From: Bacteroidia bacterium
GTDB lineage: Bacteria; Bacteroidota; Bacteroidia; J057; JANWXU01
Assembly (NCBI GenBank): GCA_025057395.1
Contig: JANWXU010000021.1
Span: forward strand, 1 to 44,069
Length of the DNA: 44,069 nucleotides
Direction of reading: 5' to 3'
Position numbers and translations under genes: made by a program. The notes under the pieces were generated by a model that did not search any database, was not told the origin of the DNA, and saw only the letters and a program-made list of their open reading frames with translations. This document shows, piece after piece, positions 33,801 to 39,226 of the stretch (the first letter of the stretch is position 1; each line of letters starts with the position of its first letter).

Positions 33801-36800
33801 TTGGGGCATGCGTATCGCCGGTAGCTTCGGCAGAAATCTTGGTGCGTCCTACTCCTACTTCTGTGGGTATAGAGACGAACGGTTCGACTATTTGTGCTGG
33901 CTCCCCACTTCGTTTTAATGCCTCTTTTATATTAGGAGCTCGTTATCATTGGAGCGGTCCTAATGGCTTTATTTCTTCTGAACAGAGCCCGGTAATTGCC
34001 AATCCTGCTGTAGCTAATAGTGGTACGTACTCTCTAATTGTTACACTAGGGGAATGCAGTTCGGCGCAGGTGACTACTAATATTACAGTTAATCCTAAAC
34101 CATCGGGGATAGCTGCTTTTAATTCAGGTCCAGTGTGTTCAGGAAGAAACTTACTGCTAACGGCTTCCTTTTTGTCGGGAGCAAGTTATCAATGGAGCGG
34201 TCCTAATGGTTTTAGTGCGGGTTTCCAAAATGTTACTATTTCGAACGTACAGATTGCTGCAGCTGGAATTTATACTTTGATAGCAAGAGTAGGAGGATGT
34301 AACTCTGATCCTATTACTACTATTGTAGAGGTTATTCCTACGCCGGAGGCGCCGAATGTGCTTTCTAATTCTCCTTTATGTAGTGGAGAAACTCTTAGAC
34401 TAACAGCAACCCCTGTATCAGGAGCGCGTTACTTTTGGAGCGGTCCATTAGGGCTTAATGCTACAGATAGAGTGGCTACTTTTACAAATGTAAGTCCGCC
34501 CTATAGTGGCAATTATAGTGTGGTAGCTATAGTGGGGGGCTGTACTTCTGCGCCTGGAGTGGTACCTGTAATAGTAAATCCTAATCCACAGCCTCCGATT
34601 ATAAGAGCTCCTTCGCAGATTTGTAGTGGGCAGACTTTACAGCTTTCTACAGAGTTGCAACCAGGTGCAGAATATGAATGGCGTGGACCTAATAACTTCC
34701 TAGCAAGAGAAGTTGCTCCTATAAGGCAGAGTGTAACTACTGCCGATAGAGGTATTTATAGCTTGATAGTCTCAATTGGTCGTTGTGTTTCTGACCCTGC
34801 GTTGACCCTAATAGAAGTAATACCTACTCCTCCTGCACCAATTGTGAGAAGTAATACTCCTGTCTGTGCAGGTGGTAACTTACAATTAAGTATTAATCCG
34901 CTAGCGGGTGTGACTTATAGCTGGCGAGGTCCCGCAGGTTTTAGTTCTGCTTTGGTTAGTCCTACTTTATTTAATGTGGGTACAGCAAATGCAGGAATGT
35001 ACAGTGTGGTGGCTTCTTTAGGTAATTGTTCTTCTGCAACGGTTTCTCATAAAGTAGAGGTGGTTCCGATTCGGAATATAGACGCCAATTCTAACGGTCC
35101 CTTATGTACTGGTCAAACTTTGAATTTATCCGCTACTTTTGTGGAGGGGGCAACCTATCAATGGTTTGGACCTAATAATTTTAGAAGTCTTGCGCAGAAT
35201 CCTAGCATTGTAAATGTAGGTATACAAGCTGCTGGTTTGTACTCGGTAATTGCCATTTTAGGGAATTGTACCAGTAATACTGCAGTAGTGAATGTAGGTA
35301 TAACAGCAATTCCAGATAGACCCAATATTTACAATAACAGTCCTTTGTGCGAGGGAGAAACTTTGCAGTTAAGTACAGATTTTATACCCGGAGCTAGCTA
35401 TAGCTGGAGTGGACCGCGTAATTTTTCTTCCAATGGCTCTATTGTTACTCGCTCTAATCTTCGTACTCATGATGCGGGAGTGTATAGTTTGCTTGTGCAA
35501 GTGGGGGCTTGTACAGCAAATTTAGCAACTACCATAGTGGAGATAAACCCAGCCCCTCTTAACCTAATTGCTAGAAGTAACGCTCCAATTTGTGCTGGTT
35601 CTACTTTGTTGCTTTCTGCAAATTTTATTAACGGGGCTAATTATAATTGGCGAGGGCCAGCAAATTACTCGGCTTCAGGTCCTGCTCCAGTTGTTCCAAA
35701 TATTAGTACTGCACAGGCAGGTCTTTATACTGTGACCGCCACTTTAGGAAATTGTACTGCAAGGTCTGTGGTGAATGTGGAAGTAGGAGCTACTCCTGAG
35801 GTGCTAGAGGTGCGTAGCAGCTCTCCTGTGTGTGTAGGGGGAGTGCTCGAACTCTATGCGCCGCTTATACCAGGGGCAAATTACAGTTGGGTAGGACCTA
35901 ACGGTTTTTCTTCTGCTGTAGCCAATCCTGTTCGTTCAAATATCAGCTTGGCAGATGCGGGAGAATATACACTAACTGTATTTGCAGCAGGTTGTAGCTC
36001 TCGGGCAGCTAAAACTTTAGTGGAAGTATTTACTCAGCCTGAACGCCCAGTGGTAAGGAATAATGGACCTTTATGTGCGGGTCAAAACTTAGAGCTTTTC
36101 GCCACTTCCATTCCAGGAGCTAGATATTTATGGAGCGGTCCAGGAGGCTTTAGCAGCACTGCACAAAATCCTATTCGCCTAGGTGTGAATGCTTCGATGG
36201 CGGGTCGTTATACTGTAGTTGCGCTGTTGAATGAATGTGTTTCGTTGCCTACTACTACAGAGGTAGTAATTAGTGAGCCAAGGGCTAGTATTCGGGCTAT
36301 TAAGCCGGTTATTTGTGCAGGTGATTCTTCGGGTATAGAAATCGATCTACAAGGAATTGCTCCTTGGCGTTTGCAATATCGAGAGAACGGTATTTTGGGC
36401 GAGTTTTTTGTTACGCAGACTCCATATCGGGTTTCACTTCTGCCCCCTGGTAATATCAGTTATACATTAGTGAGTCTTATTGATGGTTTAAACTGTGCTG
36501 TGGAGCTCAAAAGCAGTGCAGAAATTGAGGTTGTTGCAGAGCCTATTGCTCAATTATTAAATGCTACTACTATTTGCCCGGGAGACTCTAGTAAGTTTTC
36601 AATTTTAATACAAGGTCTTCGAGAGCAAGATGAATGGAGCCTAGTTTATGGAATTGAAAATCGCGAATTTAATGCTCGGGGTAAGGGCAGTGGAGTTATT
36701 CATTTATTTACTCCTCCACTTTATAGTAACACAACTATTCGATTAAGAACCCTTGATAATTTAACTGTAGGGTGCCGTCGTTTGCTAAATAGTAGTATAC

Positions 36801-38728
36801 CTGTCAAGGTAATACCCCCTGCTACTGCTCGCTTTATTTCTGAAGATATGACTATTTGTGAGGGGGTAGAAATTAATTGGGGCTTTGAACTAACAGGAAA
36901 AGGACCGTGGCAAGTGGCATATGCTGTAAATGGAGCGCCGGATACTTTGGTTTTGGGTACTGCTGCTACGCCTTCGCCTGCAAGATTTACCTTTTCTTAT
37001 TTTCCGCGGCAAACAGTTACATACGAAATATTGAACGTACGAGGAGCAGATGGTTGCTTTGCGGGTGCCCAAGATACCTTTACAATTTTCGTGAATCGTT
37101 TACCGCGACCTGCTAGTGGAGTGCGTTCAAATTCGCCAGTTTGCACAGGCGATACTTTGCGTCTTTATGCTTCAGGGGAGGTGGGTGCAGATTTCTTTTG
37201 GAAAGGACCTAATGGCTATACTTCGTTAACTGCTAACCCTATAATTATTCCTGTTAAAAAAGAAAATGAAGGGGTTTATACCGTAGTGACAATTGCCCGA
37301 GGATGTACTACGAATGTACCTATAGAAACTCGAGTCCAAGTACGTCAAAGGCCTTCGGTATCTGTAATTGCTAGGCCTGCTGAAATTTGTATTGGCCAAG
37401 CAGCGGAGCTAATCTTGAACTTTAACGGAGGTCCCGCATTTTCGTTTGCATGGCAAGAAGGAGAAGCGGGTGCAAGAATAGTGAATGGTGTAGAATCGAT
37501 GCACTACCGATTAACCGTAGTGCCTCAAACCGCAGGTGATAAGCGTTATATAATTTCTCAGCTTATTGATTCAGCGGGTTGTGTGGGCCTAAGTGCGCAA
37601 ACTACTTTACGAGTTTTGCCCAATCCTTTTGTGGAAGTATTAGAAGTAACAGAGCCGGGTTGTGGTAGACCTACAGGTAGAATAAAAGTTCGAGGAAGAG
37701 GTGGGGTAGATTCTCTTTATCGGTATGGTATTTCAGGAAGAGAAAGCATGAATACTAGTGGAGAATTTGACGAATTAAGAGGGGGAGTATATACTGTGAC
37801 GGTTTTTTCGGGAGGGTGTAGTGCTACGGCGCAGGTAGTGATGCCGAGTGCGGCTCAGGCGGAAATTACAGCTATCACCTCTACCGAAGAGCAGGCTCAT
37901 AATTCAGTTACTCTTACTTGGCAGTCTACTGCAGGTGCTGCTAGCTACACTTTGCTATATAGAGTGAGTGGAGAAGCTAATTGGAGAGAAGTGAGTGGTA
38001 TTAGGAGTACTAGTTATACCCTACAAGGTCTATCTCCTAATACGCGATATGAATTTAGTATTCGTACCCTTTGTGCTAATGGTCAAGTTGCGGGTAATAG
38101 TGCTATCCAGACTTATACTACGGCTTCTCCATCTGCAGGTTGTTTAACGCCTGGCAATATTACGGTTCAAAATATTACTCGTAGTAGTGCTAGAGTAACA
38201 TGGCGAGCAGTGAGTGGAGCAGTTTGTTATATTATCACATATGGTCCTGTAGGTACTCCTGCGAGTACTTGGAGTCAGTTATTAGTTCCAGCTAATGCTA
38301 CTTCTACCCAGCTAGATAATTTGCAGGCAGGAGTTCGTTATGGGGTAGTAATGCAAACGAATTGTAGTTTATGTTCATCGCGTGCTGGTACTCGTTCTAC
38401 AGAAAGTAATATAATAGAGTTCCTTACTTTGCCTAGCAGGGAGGCGCAACAAGTAGGAAGCGAATTGATTTTAGTCAATGCCAAACTCTACCCTAACCCT
38501 ACTCAGGGTAAAGTGATACTAGAAGTTTCTAACTTTAGCATTTCGGAATTAGAGATTAGGATATTAGACCTAGAAGGTAGAGTACTACAAAAGCAATATA
38601 TACTAGGAAAAATGGATGATGTATTGCAAGTGGAGTTAGACTTAAGCAATTATTCAAGTGGGATATATATACTGCAGTTGCAAAGCAAAGGTATAATTAA
38701 GACACAGAAAATTATAGTGCAAAAGTAG
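18854..38728 (+). CDS. Giant T9SS-secreted Ig-repeat surface protein, 6624 residues
   Basis: Predicted secreted or surface fibre of about 0.7 MDa, in the size class of the gliding adhesin SprB. I chose the ATG at 18854 because it gives a lysine/arginine-started signal peptide (MKRIYNNILISLIELSALIG, then ALKAQ); the frame upstream starts only at TTG within the promoter. Residue ranges are approximate: 33-3683, 41 RCG Ig-like repeats of about 89 residues; 3683-5808, 26 W/GP Ig-like repeats; 5810-6085, three PW-type Ig-like repeats; 6085-6165, a 27th W/GP repeat; 6167-6258, a fourth PW repeat; 6258-6337, an SprB-like repeat; 6337-6528, two fibronectin type III domains; 6541-6624, a type A T9SS sorting domain (LYPNPTQGK). 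No enzyme domain and no N-terminal cap domain are visible. The frame is uninterrupted over almost 20 kb. Role in adhesion, gliding or matrix is inference. Confidence 0.92.
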   Translation: MKRIYNNILISLIELSALIGLFAFAPTQALKAQCPAEPLLPASVSICGAGVVTLTPSLVSPMGDGVRLYTQGTGGTPFSTSIIPPYLLNTPFTTVTTTYYVASFIFASGCESARVPVVVNVYPVPAPPASTNFSRCGEGNVSITASTGTPFANQVLLYTLPSGGSAVDASVGPPYVLTSPFLFTTTNLYLEAKNTVTGCASASRTQVTVTIHPIPGVPTVPDIVRCGPGISTFTVTNGSPPGSVMRLYTQSTGGLPIATDDTPPFLLSDPNPIFTSTIYFISSRSAAGCESNRVQVGVTVLPPLAPPTAPSFSQCGPGPALITATMNTPAGNEMRIYTTPLPGYPPFAIDQVPPYTFAIPYLTTTTTFYVESGFSNNTCASSRVPVVITVHPVPGAPTAANVFKCGVGQLTFTGIMGTPTGDEMRLYTTIAGGTPVQTAGFPFLLTTPAVTVYTNVTYYLEAVQTQTGCASPRTQVVAQFLTEPNPPIATGVARCGMGQVTFTAFMGAAPGDQIKIYSVPTGGLPINTFYSPFLIPSPTVSVTTSFYLEAFNSVTNCSSTTRTLVVATVHPLPAPPSVPSAERCGVGSVVFTATMNIPAGDQVRIYTTTNPLTTPLAIDGAAPYFLTTPLLTINTPFFFTVYNSQTGCESPPIQSTAVIHNAPLPSEPSALDVTRCGSGPVTFSVQMGTVPGNEIRLYTTATAQFPIATVAQAPYHITTPELFQSAVFYISAGGLFSCESNRVPVIATVHPIPGPPQAQNVARCGPGSVIFTANMTTPLGTQINLLDASLGLVATGVTNNQFQFTTPGLATTTAFYLEVENVSTGCKSTQIQVLGIINPLPPPPSSTNVLRCGSGPVTFLIGGADITEAYLYPVPVGGAAIASAVGVPYSLTTPDIFATTSFYIERKNSAGCTSGRFEVVATVLPVPPPPIASNLSRCGPGSVEITATLGSGDRIRLYTQSQGGVPILEALPPFFIQTPNLSESTTFYLASVLNNTNCESTTRTPVAIQINPIPSPPISSGASICGVGSVTFSLQPGIVAGSEVRLYDTPNASVPISIDNSLPFNLSTGNLSTTTEFYAEAVDGASGCKSQRVSLLATVHPVPGLPYADDVARCGSGKVTFTAEFSFPGGDEIRLYDSPTQGNLIASANGPFLLMTPDVVVTTPFYLEAVSKATGCKSARYQVLALVNIPPGDPVVPTVQRCGPGIVTFTVSLGAPPGSAVALFTTPLGGTPISQDLLPPVYELTSPIINNTTTFYVESISTATGCASNRVPAIAVVERPVGAPIVQQASSCGPGIVTFTVAMGNPAGNQVVLYETPNATGFVSSDNSIPYTLQTSFLIQSKTFYVRAVNTTTGCVSPLVPVEAVIYPVPGNPQAQDVNLCASGSATFSATMGVPAGNQLRLYNQPSGGTLVAVTSELPYRLQTPQINITTIFYLESVNTTTGCTSSRIPVTAIVNPKPGNPLVANVARCDSGVFTFNPQMTNPVGTEMRLYNMQNQLLATSTSLTNFALNTPSLSTTTSFLISSYNAVTGCESDKVTVQAVFNKPPGLPQAANMVLCGSGPTTITAFMGSPMGTEMQLYSDANATNLVGSSTGVGSAYPIQIANVAATTTFYLVSFNANTNCRSDKKEIVIRVEEKPGQPIASDVQRCGPGIVTFTAFFGSPAGNQVRMYEQATGGNPIAITSSSDLELTTPFVINATTTYFIESFNTNTGCGSIRTSVVATINTLPGIPSTIDQLRCGPGTVVFYPNNGNPPGQQMLLYEQQFGGTPIVQANVGSPLTTPAITTTTTYYLASKDNVSGCESIRRPIVATINPEPAMPFAADVARCGPGEVTFTAVMGSPPGNQIRLFTQPVGGASFIIDSNSPYTLTTTVQETRVFYLEVVNIFTGCSSTTRFPVTAVVNNLPGPPIAANVTSCGVSSITFTAFMGSPAGDILKLYTQPSGGIPVAIDATSPFELTTETLAQTTSFYLEAENSITGCVSPRTQVIATIQPLPGPPIAANISTCGSASVTFSAAMGSPPGTEVRLFISPAGGAPLASAAGTNLLLTSPPITTSTIFYLESFDANTGCRSIRTPVSVTRGAEVGIPTASNAVRCGEGNVIITAAMGIPSGNVLELYTQSVGGSPIVTDNIPPFELVTPLITTTTTYYVGSLNTATGCRSLRTQVLALVSKVPEPPIANNVARCGIGSVYFTAGITDFYGDAIRVYQTSAGNTLLYEDINFPYEFTTPSLETTTTFYLSSVNRVSGCESLRIPLLVTITSPPGIPTALPVARCGAGSLVFTPSIAPNSVDEVRLYNDQNELVMVSTTPPYLLTTPILYFDAIFSIEAVRDGCLSQRGQVLAKVNSIPAPPFVGNVTRCGEGAVTFTASATYPPGTQLELYSTPVGGVPLSTDSSEPYEMVTPHLLTSTTFYVAHRNQFTGCVSERTVVVVTVYSGVVLPQAAPVARCGAGRVIFSATMSSPAGDVIRLYDTPSGGQPLATDAYDPFTITTPEISQTTTFYLESLNSQTGCVSIGRTPVTAIVNIPPGIPNFTSIGRCGAGIATLTAIMSAPGGTEVRFYDAPQAGALLAKDNTSIYEFVTPILTTTTTYYAASFDAATGCESFRAPAVVTIHPVPGTPTVSNASRCGAGKVVFSAMMGVPSGTDIRLYSSNIVGAAAVDIDTESPFELSTPTISSSTIYFVASYNAQTGCESARIPVTAVIHPFASLPVAENVKRCGPGIATIVATMPSAPGNQVRLFEVQQGGVPIVIDPEPPFLLPTPVISTNTTYYIEGYNASRGCPSTNRLPVVVTIQELPAPAIVEEVVRCRPGILTFTVRIGNPPGNKVKLYDNLLAINPIAVAFAPPYTLTTGTVIASTTFFIEVENTQTGCNSERVPVGAKIVVAPDMPFAQDVERCGPGVVTFTADMGFLPGNQILMYSLPVGGLPLQADASPPYTFQTEVLQATRTFYLASYSSATGCESERRLVTATIYQRPGPPLAAEVARCGAGSITFTATMGSPAGSKIAVYDSPQGNVPISVVTAAPYEIETPFIATTTTFYLESIIGSTGCVSDRSPIVARVNIVPAAPSVESVKTCGGGQVTFSLVLPSPAGNVVRAYTLPSSGAPIALDLQPPYEISLNVQVTSTFYFSSVISTTNCESMRSAAIAEVFPKPGIPAVLDVSRCGPGSVTFTATMTSPPGSQIRIYNAPTSGLLLGIDNTSPYLLNTPEVNQTTTYYFSSFNTATNCESDRVAAVLTVQPIPAEPTVINMARCGPGPVTFTTTMNQPMGNEMRLFEAFSGGNAIARDKVAPYLLSVPYVAATRSYFVQAVDTSTGCESKRVPVDIEIRTLPFAPKVSDVSICGPGSATFTVDLLAGSTAGLRALLYTVPVGGAPIFTDILPPYELVATNLFATTTFYVEFYNANILCSSPRVPVIANVLPNPSQPTVSSVSRCGRGSVTINAFMGSVPGQEIRFYNVPSGGEPLFGDDTSPYRYVTPSLENTTVFYVEAVGAGGCKSQRTAVSAVIHPLPAKPAVSSVQRCGAGVVTFTPAMGIPAGNMTRLYDQADLIVATSTIAPTYALTTPNQTTTTIYYIDSYNSITGCASERVPVSAIIVPLPGSPKSMDIERCGASIVTFTAEMGNPPGERIAIYTSPTATTPLSVDNHPPYEFTTPLNTTSTAYYLEAISQVLGCRSIRTVVNVTILPVPVPSVSSNTPVCLGSVVNLSASAPPGTTFFWQGPNGFTAEGSNPSFVATSSAVAGLYTLTAKLGNCTSTPITQDISITLTPITPIATYYNVLQEEQPLCEGQELNLRVINIRDYPPGATFIWSGPAGYYLSSELAFPAIPNMTTDREGLYYVAVVVNGCTSATSQGVEVKVFKRPPPPVATNNSPLCANTGLIQLYASEVPGDIRYVWEGPNNFTATTRTAARLPIPANAGTYYVQAIDKNGCRSGLDSTVVVIKQNPQQPVVQVSNPICVGSELRFTVAGLLGTEFRVRGPNNYSAVGLGPEFTRSNITFADAGVYSFVAVIDGCSSAISRVEVAPRATPAMPSVSSNGPVCQGRTLLLTAISQGATLYKWTGPAGYDVLVNTPQVARLNAQPNFSGNYSVTAIANGCTSMPATLAVVVNFTPASPVVSNPIPLCPGEILSMTASGAGNVNYHWMGPGGFAATGSNITRIIQSSLQGGIYSVAAFQSNCTSAPVTRIVVVKPKPETPTVSNSGPVCIGREVLFTATSSQVASFNWVGPAAFVASGANVIRPITSTLEAGIYSVTATVDGCVSDPATTDLTILPSPPVPFVSSNAPLCIGQTLRLSASGGPLNAVYVWSGPNGFSASTNMPTIERPALGINDAGAYSVYIQVPGCNSDPGSAFVSIIPKPSRPGAQSDAPKCVGEMVTFNAVGPTALTYRWRGPNNFNETGQVVSRFLTSTLQAGTYSVVAVSGSCESDPGEVNIVVRPKPPAPFAENDGPKCAGQNIRLTATGIAGASYIWQGPNGFSSTGATVSRTLSTLLDAGSYSVSVVAGGCTSTVTTTEVRVKPVPPPIEASSNSPLCVGDLLQLTATAIQGATYGWQGPDAFLAGVPQPTRSNVTTAQAGIYWVVVSLDGCTSRPATVEVVINERPLNPTVTSNSPLCAGSTLELSANSPSAAATYLWDGPGGFVSREKSPERLNVNTPDEGVYNVVAIIGNCTSDISSTYVIVRRRPNPPMITNNSTLCEGQNLQLNASLVPGATIRWTGPANFISNELNPVRPNVNRTFAGIYNAVAIQNGCTSATASTTVVINPTPPPAIISSNSPVCAGSTLSLTASIVPGASYRWNGPEGFSSTLQTPSINNVALNQGGVYTLITLIGNCASTPATTEVVVEPAPLNITAGNNGPLCAGQDLVLSATFVPGATYLWNGPNGFTSSQQNPLLPKVTVRESGSYSLTVRIGDCIAQATTTVIIQNAITQPPAINSNAPICAGQNLQLSTSAVVGATYSWVGPNGFTSLLQNPVIPSATTANSGTYSLTVRVGACVSPVASAEILVRPTPTSVGIETNGSTICAGSPLRFNASFILGARYHWSGPNGFISSEQSPVIANPAVANSGTYSLIVTLGECSSAQVTTNITVNPKPSGIAAFNSGPVCSGRNLLLTASFLSGASYQWSGPNGFSAGFQNVTISNVQIAAAGIYTLIARVGGCNSDPITTIVEVIPTPEAPNVLSNSPLCSGETLRLTATPVSGARYFWSGPLGLNATDRVATFTNVSPPYSGNYSVVAIVGGCTSAPGVVPVIVNPNPQPPIIRAPSQICSGQTLQLSTELQPGAEYEWRGPNNFLAREVAPIRQSVTTADRGIYSLIVSIGRCVSDPALTLIEVIPTPPAPIVRSNTPVCAGGNLQLSINPLAGVTYSWRGPAGFSSALVSPTLFNVGTANAGMYSVVASLGNCSSATVSHKVEVVPIRNIDANSNGPLCTGQTLNLSATFVEGATYQWFGPNNFRSLAQNPSIVNVGIQAAGLYSVIAILGNCTSNTAVVNVGITAIPDRPNIYNNSPLCEGETLQLSTDFIPGASYSWSGPRNFSSNGSIVTRSNLRTHDAGVYSLLVQVGACTANLATTIVEINPAPLNLIARSNAPICAGSTLLLSANFINGANYNWRGPANYSASGPAPVVPNISTAQAGLYTVTATLGNCTARSVVNVEVGATPEVLEVRSSSPVCVGGVLELYAPLIPGANYSWVGPNGFSSAVANPVRSNISLADAGEYTLTVFAAGCSSRAAKTLVEVFTQPERPVVRNNGPLCAGQNLELFATSIPGARYLWSGPGGFSSTAQNPIRLGVNASMAGRYTVVALLNECVSLPTTTEVVISEPRASIRAIKPVICAGDSSGIEIDLQGIAPWRLQYRENGILGEFFVTQTPYRVSLLPPGNISYTLVSLIDGLNCAVELKSSAEIEVVAEPIAQLLNATTICPGDSSKFSILIQGLREQDEWSLVYGIENREFNARGKGSGVIHLFTPPLYSNTTIRLRTLDNLTVGCRRLLNSSIPVKVIPPATARFISEDMTICEGVEINWGFELTGKGPWQVAYAVNGAPDTLVLGTAATPSPARFTFSYFPRQTVTYEILNVRGADGCFAGAQDTFTIFVNRLPRPASGVRSNSPVCTGDTLRLYASGEVGADFFWKGPNGYTSLTANPIIIPVKKENEGVYTVVTIARGCTTNVPIETRVQVRQRPSVSVIARPAEICIGQAAELILNFNGGPAFSFAWQEGEAGARIVNGVESMHYRLTVVPQTAGDKRYIISQLIDSAGCVGLSAQTTLRVLPNPFVEVLEVTEPGCGRPTGRIKVRGRGGVDSLYRYGISGRESMNTSGEFDELRGGVYTVTVFSGGCSATAQVVMPSAAQAEITAITSTEEQAHNSVTLTWQSTAGAASYTLLYRVSGEANWREVSGIRSTSYTLQGLSPNTRYEFSIRTLCANGQVAGNSAIQTYTTASPSAGCLTPGNITVQNITRSSARVTWRAVSGAVCYIITYGPVGTPASTWSQLLVPANATSTQLDNLQAGVRYGVVMQTNCSLCSSRAGTRSTESNIIEFLTLPSREAQQVGSELILVNAKLYPNPTQGKVILEVSNFSISELEIRILDLEGRVLQKQYILGKMDDVLQVELDLSNYSSGIYILQLQSKGIIKTQKIIVQK
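18950..29900 (+). repeat. 41 RCG-type Ig-like repeats (about 89 residues each)
   Basis: The consensus is VARCGPG.VTFTA.MG.P.G, then .RLY....GG.PIA....PY.LTTP, TTTFYLES.N..TGC.S.R, and PV.A.V.P.PG. I counted 41 anchors of the CG type; units 16 (LCASG), 17 (RCDSG) and 32 (RCRPG) vary at the anchor. Two cysteines recur about 60 residues apart in each unit. The motifs after the anchor match CHU_C-associated Ig-like (Ig_7) domains. Codon choice differs between units, so no recent duplication is evident. Confidence 0.88.
29902..36278 (+). repeat. 26 W/GP-type Ig-like repeats (about 82 residues each)
   Basis: The consensus is SNSPLCAGQTL.L.A...PGA.Y.W.GPNGF, then NV..A.AG.YS(V/L)....G.CTS.......V.P.P. 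Units 2 to 4 are irregular: unit 2 has an insertion before the Trp, unit 3 replaces C.GQ by CANT, and unit 4 has FRVRGPNNY without Trp. From unit 10 on, the array is more regular. Confidence 0.88.
36280..37625 (+). repeat. Four PW-type Ig-like repeats with one W/GP repeat inserted
   Basis: Three units (about 36280-37105) share IC.GD or IC.G.., a .L.G..PW.L.Y strand, a long loop, then .TYEI..V....GC. A single W/GP unit follows (SNSPVCTGDTLRLYASGE; 37110-37350), and then a fourth diverged unit (EICIGQAAELIL; 37350-37625). Such domains occur among the Ig-like repeats of other Bacteroidota giant proteins. Their function is not known to me. Confidence 0.65.
37625..38435 (+). other. SprB-like repeat followed by two fibronectin type III domains
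   Basis: The segment opening TEPGCGRPTGRIKVRGRGG and ending GGVYTVTVFSGGCSATA resembles the SprB repeat found in gliding adhesins. Two fibronectin type III domains follow. The first has VTLTWQSTAGAASYTLLYR and LSPNTRYEFSIRTLC; the second has SARVTWRAVSGAVCYIITYG and LQAGVRYGVVMQTNC. They form the stem between the Ig arrays and the sorting domain. Confidence 0.7.
38475..38725 (+). other. T9SS type A sorting domain of the 6624-residue giant
   Basis: The last about 84 residues begin AKLYPNPTQGKV, contain LEIRILDLEGRVL and SSGIYILQLQ, and end in IIVQK. This is the canonical type A C-terminal targeting domain. It differs from the type B domain used by SprB itself, so the export and anchoring route should be the A-type one. 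Confidence 0.92.
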
Positions 38729-38777
38729 TAGTTAGTGGTGATATATCTCATAATTAAAAGTCTCATAAGTAAAAAAG

Positions 38778-38800
38778 CTGCCCCCAGGGGCAGTTTTTTT
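38778..38800 (+). terminator. Rho-independent terminator of the larger giant gene
   Basis: The hairpin CTGCCC-CCAG-GGGCAG is followed directly by TTTTTTT, 49 nt after the stop codon at 38728. A run of six A upstream means it could also work for minus-strand transcripts, although no minus-strand gene ends here. Confidence 0.85.
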
Positions 38801-39226
38801 ATTGGTATGTGTATTACTGTTGTTCAAGTTTTTTAAACCTGATTAACTATGTGAGTATTATTTTGGGGAAAAATTTTAATAGCCTTTGTGGGTTTTGGCT
38901 TTTGTATTTTGACAGCTATTTATTGGGAAAAATTTTAATTTATTTTTGTCTTCTCCCCTACAAAGAATTAAAGCAATAGTTCCTATACTACTTTTGTATT
39001 GAGAGTAGCCTTTCGTTAGCTCTAAAGGAAGGGAATTATTGGGTTTTTCTTTGCGAATACCCAAATAAAACTCTATGGTGGAAACACTTTTTTGTTATAT
39101 TTACAATACAAAAATAAATAAGGAGATTGGTTATTCGTAATAGCGGAGTTTGGAAGTTGAAGTGAAAAAAATAATCTAGAATCTAGGTCTGTTTTTTATT
39201 TTTTGCCAACTCAAAAGAATGTAACC
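38801..39226. other. Gene-free stretch between the giant gene terminator and the E1 gene
   Basis: About 425 nt with no credible gene; the 62-codon minus-strand frame at 38876-39064 has no recognisable features. It holds a 15-bp direct repeat, GGGAAAAATTTTAAT, at 38866-38880 and 38925-38939. Two exact matches to the -7 pattern are present, TATTTTTG (38941-38948, with a TTG 15 nt upstream) and TACTTTTG (38989-38996, without a -33 partner). Either could start a long-leader E1 transcript, but such matches are expected by chance in A+T-rich DNA. Confidence 0.4.

Noticed and set aside
38876-39064. 62-codon minus-strand frame in the gap before the E1 gene
   Set aside because: Low-complexity, Lys-rich product with no recognisable family; no convincing promoter, and it is as long as expected by chance.
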